Part shown: positions 30,752 to 38,597 of the stretch, one piece after another
Numbering within the stretch: position 1 is the first letter of the stretch
How the letters are laid out: each line of letters starts with the position of its first letter
From: Flavobacteriales bacterium
GTDB taxonomy: Bacteria; Bacteroidota; Bacteroidia; Flavobacteriales; BACL11
DNA: 38,597 bases
Direction of reading: 5' to 3'
Assembly: GCA_018645865.1 (NCBI GenBank)
Contig: JABGVU010000079.1
Location: 1-38,597, forward strand
The notes under the pieces: model-generated
The model's database searches: none
What the model was told of the DNA's origin: nothing
Seen by the model: only the letters and a program-made list of their open reading frames with translations
Position numbers and translations under genes: made by a program

Positions 30752-32596
30752 TTATAGATTTTTTAAAATTAATCTTGCATTATGATTCGGAGCAATTTCT
30801 AAAATTTTATTGAGATATACTTTTACATCTTTCATTTTATTTTGCATTTGTGCTGAAAGAACTAAATTTTCATAGGCTAATATATAATCAGGATCTAAAG
30901 CAATGGCTTGTTTTAAATACAAATCTGCTTTTAGGGAATTTTGCTGTAAGATGAATATATACCCTAAATTTAGGTGTATCTCTTTATGTGTAGGATTAAG
31001 AGCTAATGCAGTTTCAAAAATTACTTTAGCTGCTTTTAGTTGTTTGTTATCAATTAGAAAAGCTCCTAACTTTAATTTATAATCAATTACGAACGGCATA
31101 AGAGAAACTGCATTATCATAATACCTTTTAGCATCCACTGTTAAGTTTTTTAATGCAAATACCTCAGCCATTCTACTATAAGCTAATGCCAAGTCACTAT
31201 TATTGTGTTTTAGGGAGTCAATGAGATTACTCATCACAAAATTAATTAGGCCTTTATTATCACCCTTAAGATAGAAATATTGTATGAAAGAAGGGAAATC
31301 AATAGCTGTATTATTAAGTAGAGTAAATGCACTATCCAAATATATTGGATTTTGCTCAAAGCTTTCAAAACGCTTTAAATAAGCCTTTGCCTTTGATAAA
31401 TTAGTTGGAGTATCATTATTGATGGCAAATAAACCTAAGAAATTTCCTTTTTCATTTTTTATAGTGGAAGGAATCGCTATTTTATGGTCAGTAATACTTA
31501 CATGCTGTATGTCAGTAGAGGTTGATTTTGGCATGTGACAAGAAATACAATTCTGAGTTTCTTCCTCTTTACAATCAATATGACATTGCATGCATTTATT
31601 ATCAAAATATCTAGTGGATAAATTAGTTACACTTTTGTGCGGATCATGGCATGTAACACAAGTAACCTCAGAAGATTTAAAACAAGCGCTTTGCTTTAAT
31701 CTATCCACATGTGAGGCCATTATAAATGACTCTTCATTTTCATACTTTGGCAAGTAGACATCCATCACCTCACTTAAATGCTGACCGGGTTTAAAATCAG
31801 TGAATTTTTTTCCTTCATTTAAAATCGCTGTACCTTGTAAATGACACCTTTGGCAAACGTCAAACTGCAAATCCAAAGGTAATCTTTTAGGATTTACAAT
31901 TGAATAATCTATGTATTTTGAGGTATCAATAATATTCCCAGCCAACTTTTGTTTTACATGCACCTCACCGGGCCCATGGCATCTTTCACAATCTATTCCA
32001 CTAGATATAAATTCATATTTATTAAGAGAACCCTCTACATGATTTGGGTAAGCATTATGGCAACTCATACACTCTAACCCAATTTCACGAGAAAAACGCG
32101 TGTTATTTCCATTTTCAAATCCAGGCGGTAAGTCTGAAATTTTATCTTGACAATAATAAGTATACGGCATTTGGTACACATAGCCATTAATTTCAAATAA
32201 GTGAGAATTAGTATGTTGCCCACTACCTATCTTATAGTTTACTTTTTTGATGAGTTGATGCGTAGTATCCTTTCCTTTTATTCGGAATTCTTTTAAATAC
32301 AGACTATCATTCTGCCAAAAAGGTTGGTAGGATAAATTTTTAATAGTATCCTTAATTATTGGCATTTCAGAATTCGATAAAGCTGAATACTCTTTTGTGG
32401 CAAAATGAAAGGATTTTCCCATTCCTGTTTGCATATAGGAATCATAGATTTCAGCATGACAAGCCCTGCACTGCTCTTTATCTATGTACCTTACAGTATC
32501 ATTATGATTTAAATATTCGGTATAAGTACTTACCTCCCCTCTTTGACAAGCAAACAAAAGGATAGAAACAATAAATAGTATTAAACTATTTTTCAT
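30752..32596 (-). CDS. Multiheme c-type cytochrome lipoprotein with TPR repeats
   Basis: A 614-residue lipoprotein (signal MKNSLILFIVSILLFAC, lipobox Cys17). It carries seven CXXCH heme motifs: CRACH, CMSCH, CERCH, CQRCH, CVTCH, CMQCH and CISCH, within the first ~370 residues. The opening EQCRACHAEIYDSYMQTGMGKSF-type region resembles cytochrome c554-like proteins. Residues ~460-614 hold TPR units (LGAFLIDNKQLKAAKVIFETAL, LNLGYIFILQQNSLKADLY). Such proteins are predicted periplasmic or outer-membrane electron carriers; the electron partner is unknown. The ATG overlaps the stop of the acetyltransferase gene (ATGA) and mltG follows by one base, so it is transcribed with cell-wall genes. Confidence 0.9.
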   Translation of the reverse strand: MKNSLILFIVSILLFACQRGEVSTYTEYLNHNDTVRYIDKEQCRACHAEIYDSYMQTGMGKSFHFATKEYSALSNSEMPIIKDTIKNLSYQPFWQNDSLYLKEFRIKGKDTTHQLIKKVNYKIGSGQHTNSHLFEINGYVYQMPYTYYCQDKISDLPPGFENGNNTRFSREIGLECMSCHNAYPNHVEGSLNKYEFISSGIDCERCHGPGEVHVKQKLAGNIIDTSKYIDYSIVNPKRLPLDLQFDVCQRCHLQGTAILNEGKKFTDFKPGQHLSEVMDVYLPKYENEESFIMASHVDRLKQSACFKSSEVTCVTCHDPHKSVTNLSTRYFDNKCMQCHIDCKEEETQNCISCHMPKSTSTDIQHVSITDHKIAIPSTIKNEKGNFLGLFAINNDTPTNLSKAKAYLKRFESFEQNPIYLDSAFTLLNNTAIDFPSFIQYFYLKGDNKGLINFVMSNLIDSLKHNNSDLALAYSRMAEVFALKNLTVDAKRYYDNAVSLMPFVIDYKLKLGAFLIDNKQLKAAKVIFETALALNPTHKEIHLNLGYIFILQQNSLKADLYLKQAIALDPDYILAYENLVLSAQMQNKMKDVKVYLNKILEIAPNHNARLILKNL

Positions 32597-33060
32597 CTCT
32601 TGAGCACATAATTGTTTTGGCGTACCATTTCAAAACCAACAGATTGAAATAAAGCCAAACTTGCTTTATTATCCGATAAAATTCCTGTGTGCAATTGCTT
32701 TAAATCTAATTTTTTCCAAGCGTACTTAATAAGTAAAGTAAGTGATTGTTTAGCAAAACCTTTTCGCCTATATTCCTTAAGAATAACGATACCTACTCCT
32801 GCGTTTTGTTTTTTAAAATTGTATTCATATAAATCAATACAACCTATTGCTTTTCCTTGCCAATCAATTACAAATCGAAACTGCTCTGCAATAGCAATAT
32901 CTTGTTTAGCATGACTTATATAATTTGCTAATTGTGTTAATGAAAACGGTTCAGTTGTACCACTAACTGACCAAAGTGATTTATCATTTTCTAGTGAAAA
33001 TAGAAAATCCAAATCAGTAACTTCTAAAGTCCTAAGCTTTATTTCAGCAGATACTAGCAT
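32593..33060 (-). CDS. GNAT family N-acetyltransferase
   Basis: A 155-residue GNAT-fold protein. It has the RimJ/RimL-like opening IKLRTLEVTDLDFLFSLEND, the motif A region VGIVILKEYRRKGFAKQSL (Q/RxxGxG/A-type acetyl-CoA pyrophosphate loop) and a C-terminal SDNKASLALFQSVGFE. The substrate is unknown. The track start at 33105 is upstream inside dapF. I choose the ATG at 33060, which overlaps the dapF stop by seven bases (ATGCTAG) and precedes the conserved beta strand directly. Translationally coupled on both sides. Confidence 0.88.
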   Translation of the reverse strand: MLVSAEIKLRTLEVTDLDFLFSLENDKSLWSVSGTTEPFSLTQLANYISHAKQDIAIAEQFRFVIDWQGKAIGCIDLYEYNFKKQNAGVGIVILKEYRRKGFAKQSLTLLIKYAWKKLDLKQLHTGILSDNKASLALFQSVGFEMVRQNNYVLKR

Positions 33061-33827
33061 GCAAATTCGCCAGCAAACACCATGCTTGCTTCTGCGCTTA
33101 ACCAAATATTACGGTAACCGCCATTAAACTCTTCAAAGCTAACTGTCAATTCACCACCCTTAGTTTTTACATTCACAAGTGTTTCTTCAATGCAGTTTGC
33201 ATAGTGCATAGCAATAGCTGTGGCTACAACACCTGTTCCGCAACTTAGCGTTTCAGCTTCCACGCCTCTTTCATAAGTCCGTACTTGCAACTCACTAGCA
33301 TCCAAAACAAAATTTACATTTATTCCTTCCTTTTTAAAAGGAATTGAATTTCTTATTTTTTTTCCTTGTTTGTTAACATCAATATACTCCAACTCGTCCA
33401 CCATTTCAATATAATGAGGTGAGCCTGTATTCAACAATAAACCATCACCTACGCCTTCAATTTCTTTGACATCTTGCATTTGTAGATAAATACCATCATC
33501 CATTAACCTTCCTTTATGTTCTCCATCAATTGCCATAAAAGTAGTTTCATCTTCAATCATTTCTAACATTTGAGCAAAAGCGATTATACATCTCCCTCCA
33601 TTCCCACACATGCTGGACTGTTTACCGTCAGCATTAAAATAAATCATCTCAAAATCAAGAGTATCATGCTCACGCAATAGAATAAAACCATCTGCACCAA
33701 TTCCCATTCTTCTCTCACAGAGTGCAGCAATTAAATTATTATCAGTTATGTCAAATTCTTTTTCTCTATCATCAATAATGATAAAATCATTCCCTGTCCC
33801 TTGGTATTTATAAAATTCTATAATCAT
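33054..33827 (-). CDS. dapF: Diaminopimelate epimerase
   Basis: DapF converts LL- to meso-diaminopimelate for lysine and peptidoglycan synthesis in the cytoplasm. The two catalytic cysteines are visible: Cys74 in MCGNGGRC and Cys196 in SCGTG. The opening FYKYQGTGNDFIIIDD is also characteristic. At 257 residues it is the normal length. It heads the run dapF - GNAT - cytochrome - mltG, all joined by overlaps or a one-base gap, which ties the enzyme to the cell-wall gene mltG. Confidence 0.95.
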   Translation of the reverse strand: MIIEFYKYQGTGNDFIIIDDREKEFDITDNNLIAALCERRMGIGADGFILLREHDTLDFEMIYFNADGKQSSMCGNGGRCIIAFAQMLEMIEDETTFMAIDGEHKGRLMDDGIYLQMQDVKEIEGVGDGLLLNTGSPHYIEMVDELEYIDVNKQGKKIRNSIPFKKEGINVNFVLDASELQVRTYERGVEAETLSCGTGVVATAIAMHYANCIEETLVNVKTKGGELTVSFEEFNGGYRNIWLSAEASMVFAGEFAC

Positions 33828-33839
33828 GTGGTAAAAGTA

Positions 33840-33888
33840 GAAAAATAGTTGTTGGTTATAAGTTATTAGTTGTTAGTTTTTAATAATC
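33840..33888 (-). repeat. Degenerate AACTAATAAC/AACAACTA tract upstream of dapF
   Basis: On the minus strand the stretch reads AAAAACTAACAACTAATAAC...CCAACAACTA. It resembles the tract upstream of queE in composition and in its place next to a TACTTTT-like element (33832-33839, minus strand TACTTTTA). Function unknown. Confidence 0.45.
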
Positions 33889-33966
33889 AAGAATAAGCAA
33901 CAATCAAAAAGCTTTACCTAATCTTTAATTTTACCAGTTCCTGTAGGCTCATTTACTTATAAAACC

Positions 33967-33974
33967 TATTTTTG
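33967..33974 (+). promoter_or_regulatory. -7 promoter element of the GAPDH gene (TATTTTTG)
   Basis: Matches TAnnTTTG, 28 bases before the GAPDH ATG. A -33 TTG at the right spacing is not clear. Confidence 0.45.
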
Positions 33975-34002
33975 CATTTCTTTAATAACTAAAAAAAATC
34001 GC

Positions 34003-35442
34003 ATGTCAGCATCTTATGAATTAAAATTGAATGATTGGATAAATAAAGAAAAATTAGGAGTAAATTTATTAAACTCTGTAGGCACTTTAATGTATGATAA
34101 AGGAATTGAATTAGTCCTTTTCAGAAATCAATTATTAGAAATTGGGGTTTCAGAATTAATGAATACTATTTTTTATGCTAACAATGTAGTAAATAGAAAG
34201 GTAAATATTGAAACTGCTGCTGCATTAGCTAATGAAATGTTAAACCTGGACTTAGCTCCTTCAAAATTAGATATTGGCTTACTAAGTGCTGAATATTTTG
34301 AGCAAGACGCAACTGATGTAAATGCTTTCTTAACTGAAAAACTAGCTAACTTTATTGGTACCGACAAGGACAAAGTTAAACCAAAAGATGTTATCCTTTA
34401 TGGATTTGGTAGAATTGGAAGGCTTGCAGCCAGAGAGCTTGTAAAACAAGCTGGGAAAGGACAACAATTAAGATTAAAAGCTATAGTTGTAAGACGATTA
34501 ACTGATGCCCAAATTATTAAAAGAGCTGATTTGTTAAGAAACGATTCTGTTCATGGTGCTTTTAAAGGAGTTGTTGATGTGGATTTGCCAAACCAAGCTA
34601 TTCTTGTTAACGGACAAGTTATCAAACTTATTGATGGAGGAAACCCAGAAGATATTGACTATACTATACATGGAATTGATAATGCTTTATTAATTGATAA
34701 TACAGGAGCATTTACCGATAAAGAAGCTTTATCAATACATTTACAATCCAAAGGAGTAAATAAAGTATTATTAACAGCTCCTGGGAAAGGAATTCCAAAT
34801 ATTGTTTATGGAATTAACTCTAAAGAAATTGATGTTGATGCAACTGATATTTTTTCAGCAGCATCCTGTACAACAAACTGTATTGCTCCTATTTTACATG
34901 TAGTTGAAAACAAATATGGCGTAAACAAAGGACATTTAGAAACTGTGCATTCTTATACCAATGACCAAAACTTATTGGACAACATGCACAACAAACCAAG
35001 AAGAGGGAGATCGGCAGCTATTAACATGGTAATCACTTCAACAGGAGCAGGCAATGCTGTTACTAAAGTTATTCCTTCTTTAGTAGGCAAACTTTCAGCA
35101 AATGCTGTTCGTGTTCCTACCCCAAATGTTTCATTAGCAATTTTAAAGCTGAACTTAAATAAAGCGACTTCATTAAAGGATATTAATGAAACAATAAGAG
35201 AGGCAGCTTTAAAAGGAAGTTTAGTAAACCAAATTAACTATCAAATTGATCCTGAATTAGTATCTACTGACGTTATAGGAAACAACTGCTGCTCGGTATA
35301 TGACAGTAAAGCAACTATTGTTACTGAAAATGGTGAGGATGTAGTACTTTATGTTTGGTATGACAATGAGTTTGGTTACACAAAGCAAGTTATCCGTTTA
35401 GCAAAGCTAATTGCTAAAGTAAGAAGATTAACTTACTATTAA
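34003..35442 (+). CDS. gap: Glyceraldehyde-3-phosphate dehydrogenase, long form
   Basis: The catalytic core is typical: nucleotide-binding YGFGRIGR (residues 133-140), DSVHGAFKG, the active-site Cys289 in SAASCTTNC, TVHSYTNDQ with the catalytic histidine, RRGRSAA and the ending YVWYDNEFGYTKQV. It differs in having about 125 extra residues at the N-terminus (479 instead of ~335) and in having VVRR (Arg164, Arg165) where NAD-specific enzymes have an Asp after strand beta-2. This suggests NADP use, perhaps in gluconeogenesis. Such long GAPDH forms occur in Bacteroidota alongside the normal one; the cofactor statement is inference. Monocistronic or with the small membrane gene downstream. Confidence 0.93.
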   Translation: MSASYELKLNDWINKEKLGVNLLNSVGTLMYDKGIELVLFRNQLLEIGVSELMNTIFYANNVVNRKVNIETAAALANEMLNLDLAPSKLDIGLLSAEYFEQDATDVNAFLTEKLANFIGTDKDKVKPKDVILYGFGRIGRLAARELVKQAGKGQQLRLKAIVVRRLTDAQIIKRADLLRNDSVHGAFKGVVDVDLPNQAILVNGQVIKLIDGGNPEDIDYTIHGIDNALLIDNTGAFTDKEALSIHLQSKGVNKVLLTAPGKGIPNIVYGINSKEIDVDATDIFSAASCTTNCIAPILHVVENKYGVNKGHLETVHSYTNDQNLLDNMHNKPRRGRSAAINMVITSTGAGNAVTKVIPSLVGKLSANAVRVPTPNVSLAILKLNLNKATSLKDINETIREAALKGSLVNQINYQIDPELVSTDVIGNNCCSVYDSKATIVTENGEDVVLYVWYDNEFGYTKQVIRLAKLIAKVRRLTYY

Positions 35443-35454
35443 TATTCACGCAAG

Positions 35455-36021
35455 TTGAAGTTAAAAGAAAATTATTTTCTTTGGTATAAGTTACTAAATT
35501 CATCTTTTACAGGCTTATCAATTGGTATATTGTTTACAATTTACCAACCACTAACCAACCCTTCTATTTACTCCTTAGGTGGTATTGTATTGGCTGCAGC
35601 AATGTTGGTTATTGCTAAGTTTTACGACAGATTATTAAATATCCGTAAGTTTTTTCAAATCTCAATGGGGGTTGAAATAGTAATACTGATGACTTTGCTA
35701 ATATTTATAGTTCTGCAATACACTTTTACTTCAGCTATTTTGGTATACATAGGTTATCAATTTACTTTTATTTTTGGAGGCTATTTGGTTAGAGCCGAAA
35801 CGCTAGTTGCAAAGGATAAAGAACTATTAGGGAAAATTGATATTAATAAACAATTGGGCTATTTAATCGGTTTAGGGCTTTCATTTATATTTTACAAAGC
35901 ATTGAAATACGGATTTGAACTTACAATTGCAAAAACACAAATTTATATTTTGCATTATTTCTTAATTAGTCTGCAAACTATTATTATTGTAGTATTAGCC
36001 AATTCTTTTAATTGGAAATAA
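35455..36021 (+). CDS. Predicted membrane protein
   Basis: A 188-residue protein with about six hydrophobic segments (for example IGILFTIYQPL, GGIVLAAAMLVIAKFY, IVILMTLLIFIVLQY, AILVYIGYQFTFIFGGY, LGYLIGLGLSFIFYKAL, ILHYFLISLQTIIIVVLA). The region RAETLVAKDKELLGKIDINKQLGYLIG resembles a loop between two helix bundles in major-facilitator-like proteins, but the protein is only half as long. The start is a TTG 12 bases after the GAPDH stop; no ATG is suitable. Function unknown. Confidence 0.72.
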   Translation: MKLKENYFLWYKLLNSSFTGLSIGILFTIYQPLTNPSIYSLGGIVLAAAMLVIAKFYDRLLNIRKFFQISMGVEIVILMTLLIFIVLQYTFTSAILVYIGYQFTFIFGGYLVRAETLVAKDKELLGKIDINKQLGYLIGLGLSFIFYKALKYGFELTIAKTQIYILHYFLISLQTIIIVVLANSFNWK

Positions 36022-36079
36022 AAGAGACAAGCAAATATTTGGCTCTATAAATCTAATTATCATTAAACGATCAGCAACA

Positions 36080-37120
36080 TTACATCTCATCAAAATCAAT
36101 CACTAAATTGACTGATGCTGGCCTAGCTTGACATCCTAACACATAACCTTCAGCAACTTCATCTTCCGATAAAGAATAATTAGCATCCATAGTAACACTA
36201 CCTTCCATTACTTTAGCCCTACAAGTGCAACATACAGCACCTTTACACGAAAAAGGTACGTCAGCACCTTGTTGCATAGCAGCATCCAGTATTGTTTGTC
36301 CTTTATTTGAAAGCGTAAATTCAAAATCCTCTCCATCAACACTTACCCGTACATTTGAAATAATTTCATCAGAATCATTATCAGTAATATTTCTTTTTTC
36401 AACAGTTGTAAATCGCTCAAAATTTATTTTTTTCTGGGTTATATTATTCAGTAGCAGTAATTCATTAGCATTGTCAATCAACTCCCCAGGTCCACAAATA
36501 AAATAAGCATCCGCAGTTTTTAAGGGTATAAAAGTATTCAATAATTGCTGAATCGTATTCTTGTCCAGCCTTCCGTTTATAGCTCCAGCAACACCCTGTC
36601 TTGAGTATGCATTATGTATTTTTAATCGATCCGAATTATCTATTTGCAATTGTTGTAATTCCTCAGCAAACATGCTCGAATCTTTCGTTTTATTTCCGTA
36701 GATAAGAGTAAATTTTACATCACTTTGTTTTGCTAATTCTGTTTTTATCATAGAAATAATTGGGGTAACACCACTACCAGCACAAATTCCTACAATATGT
36801 TTGTTATTTCCGTTAATTACGAAGTTTCCTGATGGTGGCATAACCTGCAAAACATCTCCCTGTTTAACACTTTCTGTCAAAAAAGTAGACATCTTTCCCG
36901 TTTCTACTTTTTTTACTCCTATAGTTACACCTTCAGTGTTCATACTACAAATAGAATATGCTCTTCTAACTTCTTCTCCATCTATATCCTTTTTTATAGT
37001 AATATATTGCCCTGCTTCAAATTGAAATAAAACATTATTACTTACATCAAAACTAATCGCAACTGCATCAGGAGTAAGTCTGACAACACTTATAATTGTT
37101 AAAGGGTGGAACTTATTCAT
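36080..37120 (-). CDS. paaE: Phenylacetyl-CoA epoxidase, ferredoxin reductase subunit
   Basis: PaaE delivers electrons from NADPH to the PaaABC di-iron epoxidase that attacks the ring of phenylacetyl-CoA. The N-terminal ~235 residues are a flavin reductase module (RRAYSICS for flavin, GICAGSGVTPIISMI for NAD(P)H). The C-terminal ~95 residues are a plant-type 2Fe-2S ferredoxin with CKGAVCCTCRAKVMEG and a final cysteine in LGCQARP. The ATG at 37120 (MNKFHPL) is preferred to that at 37126, since the promoter-like element TATTTTTG is then 16 bases upstream. The gene diverges from paaA instead of following paaD as in many operons. Confidence 0.93.
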   Translation of the reverse strand: MNKFHPLTIISVVRLTPDAVAISFDVSNNVLFQFEAGQYITIKKDIDGEEVRRAYSICSMNTEGVTIGVKKVETGKMSTFLTESVKQGDVLQVMPPSGNFVINGNNKHIVGICAGSGVTPIISMIKTELAKQSDVKFTLIYGNKTKDSSMFAEELQQLQIDNSDRLKIHNAYSRQGVAGAINGRLDKNTIQQLLNTFIPLKTADAYFICGPGELIDNANELLLLNNITQKKINFERFTTVEKRNITDNDSDEIISNVRVSVDGEDFEFTLSNKGQTILDAAMQQGADVPFSCKGAVCCTCRAKVMEGSVTMDANYSLSEDEVAEGYVLGCQARPASVNLVIDFDEM

Positions 37121-37136
37121 AATCATAAAATTTCTG

Positions 37137-37144
37137 CAAAAATA
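37137..37144 (-). promoter_or_regulatory. -7 promoter element of paaE (TATTTTTG)
   Basis: On the minus strand TATTTTTG matches TAnnTTTG, 16 bases before the preferred paaE start. No -33 TTG is seen at normal spacing. Confidence 0.45.
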
Positions 37145-37172
37145 TCATTTTAGATAAAAACGAATAGTATAT

Positions 37173-37188
37173 TGTGACAAATATCATA
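37173..37188. promoter_or_regulatory. CRP-like dyad TGTGA-N6-TCATA between paaE and paaA
   Basis: TGTGACAAATATCATA matches the CRP-family consensus TGTGAN6TCACA at nine of ten positions. Its centre is about 40 bases upstream of the start expected from the paaA -7 element, the position of class II activator sites. A CRP/FNR-type regulator of paa genes in this organism is inferred, not shown. Confidence 0.45.
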
Positions 37189-37208
37189 TATAGGAAAACA
37201 TAAATTCA

Positions 37209-37216
37209 TAAATTTG
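37209..37216 (+). promoter_or_regulatory. -7 promoter element of paaA (TAAATTTG)
   Basis: Matches TAnnTTTG and ends 18 bases before the paaA ATG. A -33 TTG is missing at 19-base spacing, which fits an activator-dependent promoter. Confidence 0.55.
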
Positions 37217-37234
37217 CATAACAAAATATTTACT

Positions 37235-38158
37235 ATGAACGAAATTAAATTTCAAGATCGCATTGATGCCGAAATAAAGATTGAGCCTAAGGATTGGATG
37301 CCTGATGCTTACAGAAAACATTTAATTCGTCAAATTTCCCAACACGCACATTCCGAAATTATTGGAATGCAACCTGAAGGAAATTGGATTACTAGAGCTC
37401 CATCACTTAGAGCTAAAATGATATTATTAGCCAAAGTACAGGATGAAGCTGGGCATGGCTTGTATTTATATTCTGCCTGTGAAACTTTAGGTATCTCTCG
37501 TGAAGAATTGGTACAACAACTTCATGAAGGAAAAGCAAAATACTCTTCCATTTTTAATTACCCTACTTTAAGCTGGGCTGATATGGGCGCTGTAGGTTGG
37601 CTAGTTGATGGTGCCGCTATTGTTAATCAAGTTTCTTTACAAAGAACTTCTTACGGGCCTTATTCCAGAGGAATGGTTAAGATTTGTAAAGAAGAAAGTT
37701 TTCACCAAAGGCAAGGATATGAAATAATGGCAGAAATGGCAAAAGGAACTGCTGAACAAAAAGCTATGGCACAGGATGCTTTAAATCGTTTTTGGTGGCC
37801 CTCCATTATGATGTTTGGTCCACAGGATTCTGATTCTCCAAGAACAGGAAATGCTATGAAGTGGAAAATAAAAAGACAAACTAATGACGCTTTGCGCCAA
37901 GATTTTATTGACAAAACTGTAGGGCAAGCTGAAGTTATTGGGCTTACTATTCCTGACCCAGATTTAAAATGGAATGATGAAAGACAAAGTTATGATTTCG
38001 GTGAAATGAATTGGGAGGAATTTTGGAATGTAGTGAATGGAAATGGTCCTTGTAACAAGCAGAGATTAGCACATCATAAAAAAGCCCATTATGAAGGAAA
38101 ATGGGTGCGTGATGCAGCAAAAGCATACACTAAAAAACAAGAATTAGTAGCAAATTAA
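37235..38158 (+). CDS. paaA: Phenylacetyl-CoA epoxidase catalytic subunit PaaA
   Basis: PaaA is the di-iron subunit of the 1,2-phenylacetyl-CoA epoxidase. The iron ligand motifs are visible as DEAGHGLY (Glu71, His74) and [11 protein letters not shown], together with the earlier glutamate in HSEIIGM. The C-terminal [10 protein letters not shown] and [20 protein letters not shown] are also family-typical, and 307 residues is normal. The ATG at 37235 ([10 protein letters not shown]) is used instead of the track start at 37214, which would lie beside the -7 element. paaB follows after 11 bases. Confidence 0.96.
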   Translation: MNEIKFQDRIDAEIKIEPKDWMPDAYRKHLIRQISQHAHSEIIGMQPEGNWITRAPSLRAKMILLAKVQDEAGHGLYLYSACETLGISREELVQQLHEGKAKYSSIFNYPTLSWADMGAVGWLVDGAAIVNQVSLQRTSYGPYSRGMVKICKEESFHQRQGYEIMAEMAKGTAEQKAMAQDALNRFWWPSIMMFGPQDSDSPRTGNAMKWKIKRQTNDALRQDFIDKTVGQAEVIGLTIPDPDLKWNDERQSYDFGEMNWEEFWNVVNGNGPCNKQRLAHHKKAHYEGKWVRDAAKAYTKKQELVAN

Positions 38159-38169
38159 ATATATATATT

Positions 38170-38454
38170 ATGGCAGAAAACGCAACAGTTTGGGAGGTAT
38201 TTATTCAGAGTAAAAATGGTCTAGCACACAAGCATGTAGGAAATGTACATGCTGATGATAAAGTGATGGCTTTGGAAAATGCAAGAGATTTATACACAAG
38301 AAGAAATGAAGGTTCGTGCATTTGGGTTGTAAAATCAGAATATATTGTATCATCAGAAACAGAAGATAGTGAAGCATTTTTTGACCCCTCAAATGATAAA
38401 ATGTATCGTCATCCTACTTTCTACACTATGCCTGATGGAGCAAAACATATTTAA
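38170..38454 (+). CDS. paaB: Phenylacetyl-CoA epoxidase subunit PaaB
   Basis: A 94-residue accessory subunit, normal in length for PaaB. It starts with the family pattern WEVFIQSKNGLAHKHVGNVHA, followed by ALENARDLYTRRNEGSCIWVV and a C-terminal DPSNDKMYRHPTFYTMPDG. PaaB is required for the active complex and bridges PaaAC heterodimers. It lies between paaA and paaC in the usual order, with two bases to paaC. Confidence 0.95.
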   Translation: MAENATVWEVFIQSKNGLAHKHVGNVHADDKVMALENARDLYTRRNEGSCIWVVKSEYIVSSETEDSEAFFDPSNDKMYRHPTFYTMPDGAKHI

Positions 38455-38456
38455 GC

Positions 38457-38597
38457 ATGAGTAGTTTATTTACATATACTTTACGAATTGCGGATAGCTC
38501 TCTAATTCTAGGACAAAGAATGTCAGAGTGGTGTTCAAACGGACCTACTTTAGAGGAAGACATTGCAATGTCTAACATTTCACTAGATATGTTCGGA
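38457..38597 (+). CDS. paaC: Phenylacetyl-CoA epoxidase subunit PaaC, N-terminal part
   Basis: The first 47 codons of paaC are present (MSSLFTYTLRIADSSLILGQ, then GPTLEEDIAMSNISLD). They match the N-terminal helix and the partly conserved di-iron-like helix of PaaC, the structural partner of PaaA. The reading frame runs off the right edge. The start ATG is two bases after the paaB stop. Confidence 0.92.
   Translation, partial: MSSLFTYTLRIADSSLILGQRMSEWCSNGPTLEEDIAMSNISLDMFG

Noticed and set aside
32593-33105. ORF-track start of the acetyltransferase at 33105
   Set aside because: It would place 15 residues inside dapF in another frame; the ATG at 33060 precedes the conserved fold.
36030-36050. 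CAAATATTTG palindrome after the 188-residue membrane gene considered as a terminator
   Set aside because: AT-rich stem with no loop and no T-tract, so not convincing.
36225-37025. Plus-strand ORFs of 93 and 74 aa
   Set aside because: Antisense shadows of paaE, whose ferredoxin and flavin motifs are unmistakable.

Overview
The window is AT-rich DNA from a member of the Bacteroidota, most likely a free-living or marine Flavobacteriales-type bacterium. The reasons are T9SS C-terminal sorting domains (one type A, one type B), many 'CKK'-type lipoproteins, a PorE-like OmpA protein, the long form of GAPDH, the surE-lpxB gene order, and start-proximal TAnnTTTG promoter elements instead of Shine-Dalgarno sites. 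No rRNA, tRNA, CRISPR array, insertion sequence or phage gene was seen. Both window edges cut genes: an OstA-like gene on the left and paaC on the right.

Layout. Bases 1-2.7 kb hold the end of an OstA-like envelope gene and an unusually long Cys/Met-metabolism PLP enzyme. Bases 2.8-5.0 kb (minus) carry queE coupled to a PorE-like TPR/PD40/OmpA protein. Bases 5.1-8.6 kb (plus) are a compact run of ftcD (formiminotransferase-cyclodeaminase), yjdM, rlmF and a DUF1569 protein. Bases 8.7-10.0 kb hold two lipoproteins sharing a 'CTDxxAxNY...DDGSC' motif. Bases 10.0-12.2 kb (minus) are surE, a small membrane protein and lpxB. Bases 12.3-14.1 kb carry a membrane zinc peptidase, a 74-residue protein, a roughly 0.4 kb gene-free stretch and a DUF4019-type secreted protein.

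The most interesting block is 14.1-23.5 kb (minus): eight tightly packed genes that are nearly all exported. In transcription order they are a T9SS-secreted Kazal/Cys-rich repeat protein, two lipoproteins built from a shared helical 'LY..LL.R.PT..E' unit, a Tat-exported alkaline-phosphatase-fold/DUF1501-like protein, a lipoprotein with a CX4CH cytochrome-like motif, a further lipoprotein, a 1357-residue CUB/MAM/PKD surface protein with a type B T9SS domain, and a small membrane protein. The composition resembles the planctomycete cytochrome (PSCyt)-DUF1549/DUF1553-DUF1501 modules, here rebuilt from Bacteroidota lipoproteins. I consider this the best candidate for an undescribed system.

Bases 23.6-26.8 kb hold yaaA, an EamA transporter and a TlpA-like thioredoxin protein with the best promoter in the window. 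Bases 26.8-33.8 kb (minus) hold dapF, a GNAT acetyltransferase, a seven-heme cytochrome lipoprotein with TPRs, mltG, a phosphohexomutase, a DUF2279 protein and an Smr protein. Many of these genes are joined by TAATG, ATGA or TAAATG junctions. Bases 34.0-36.0 kb carry GAPDH and a small membrane protein. Bases 36.1-38.6 kb hold the phenylacetyl-CoA epoxidase genes: paaE on the minus strand, diverging from paaA-paaB-paaC. A CRP-like dyad lies in the shared intergenic region.
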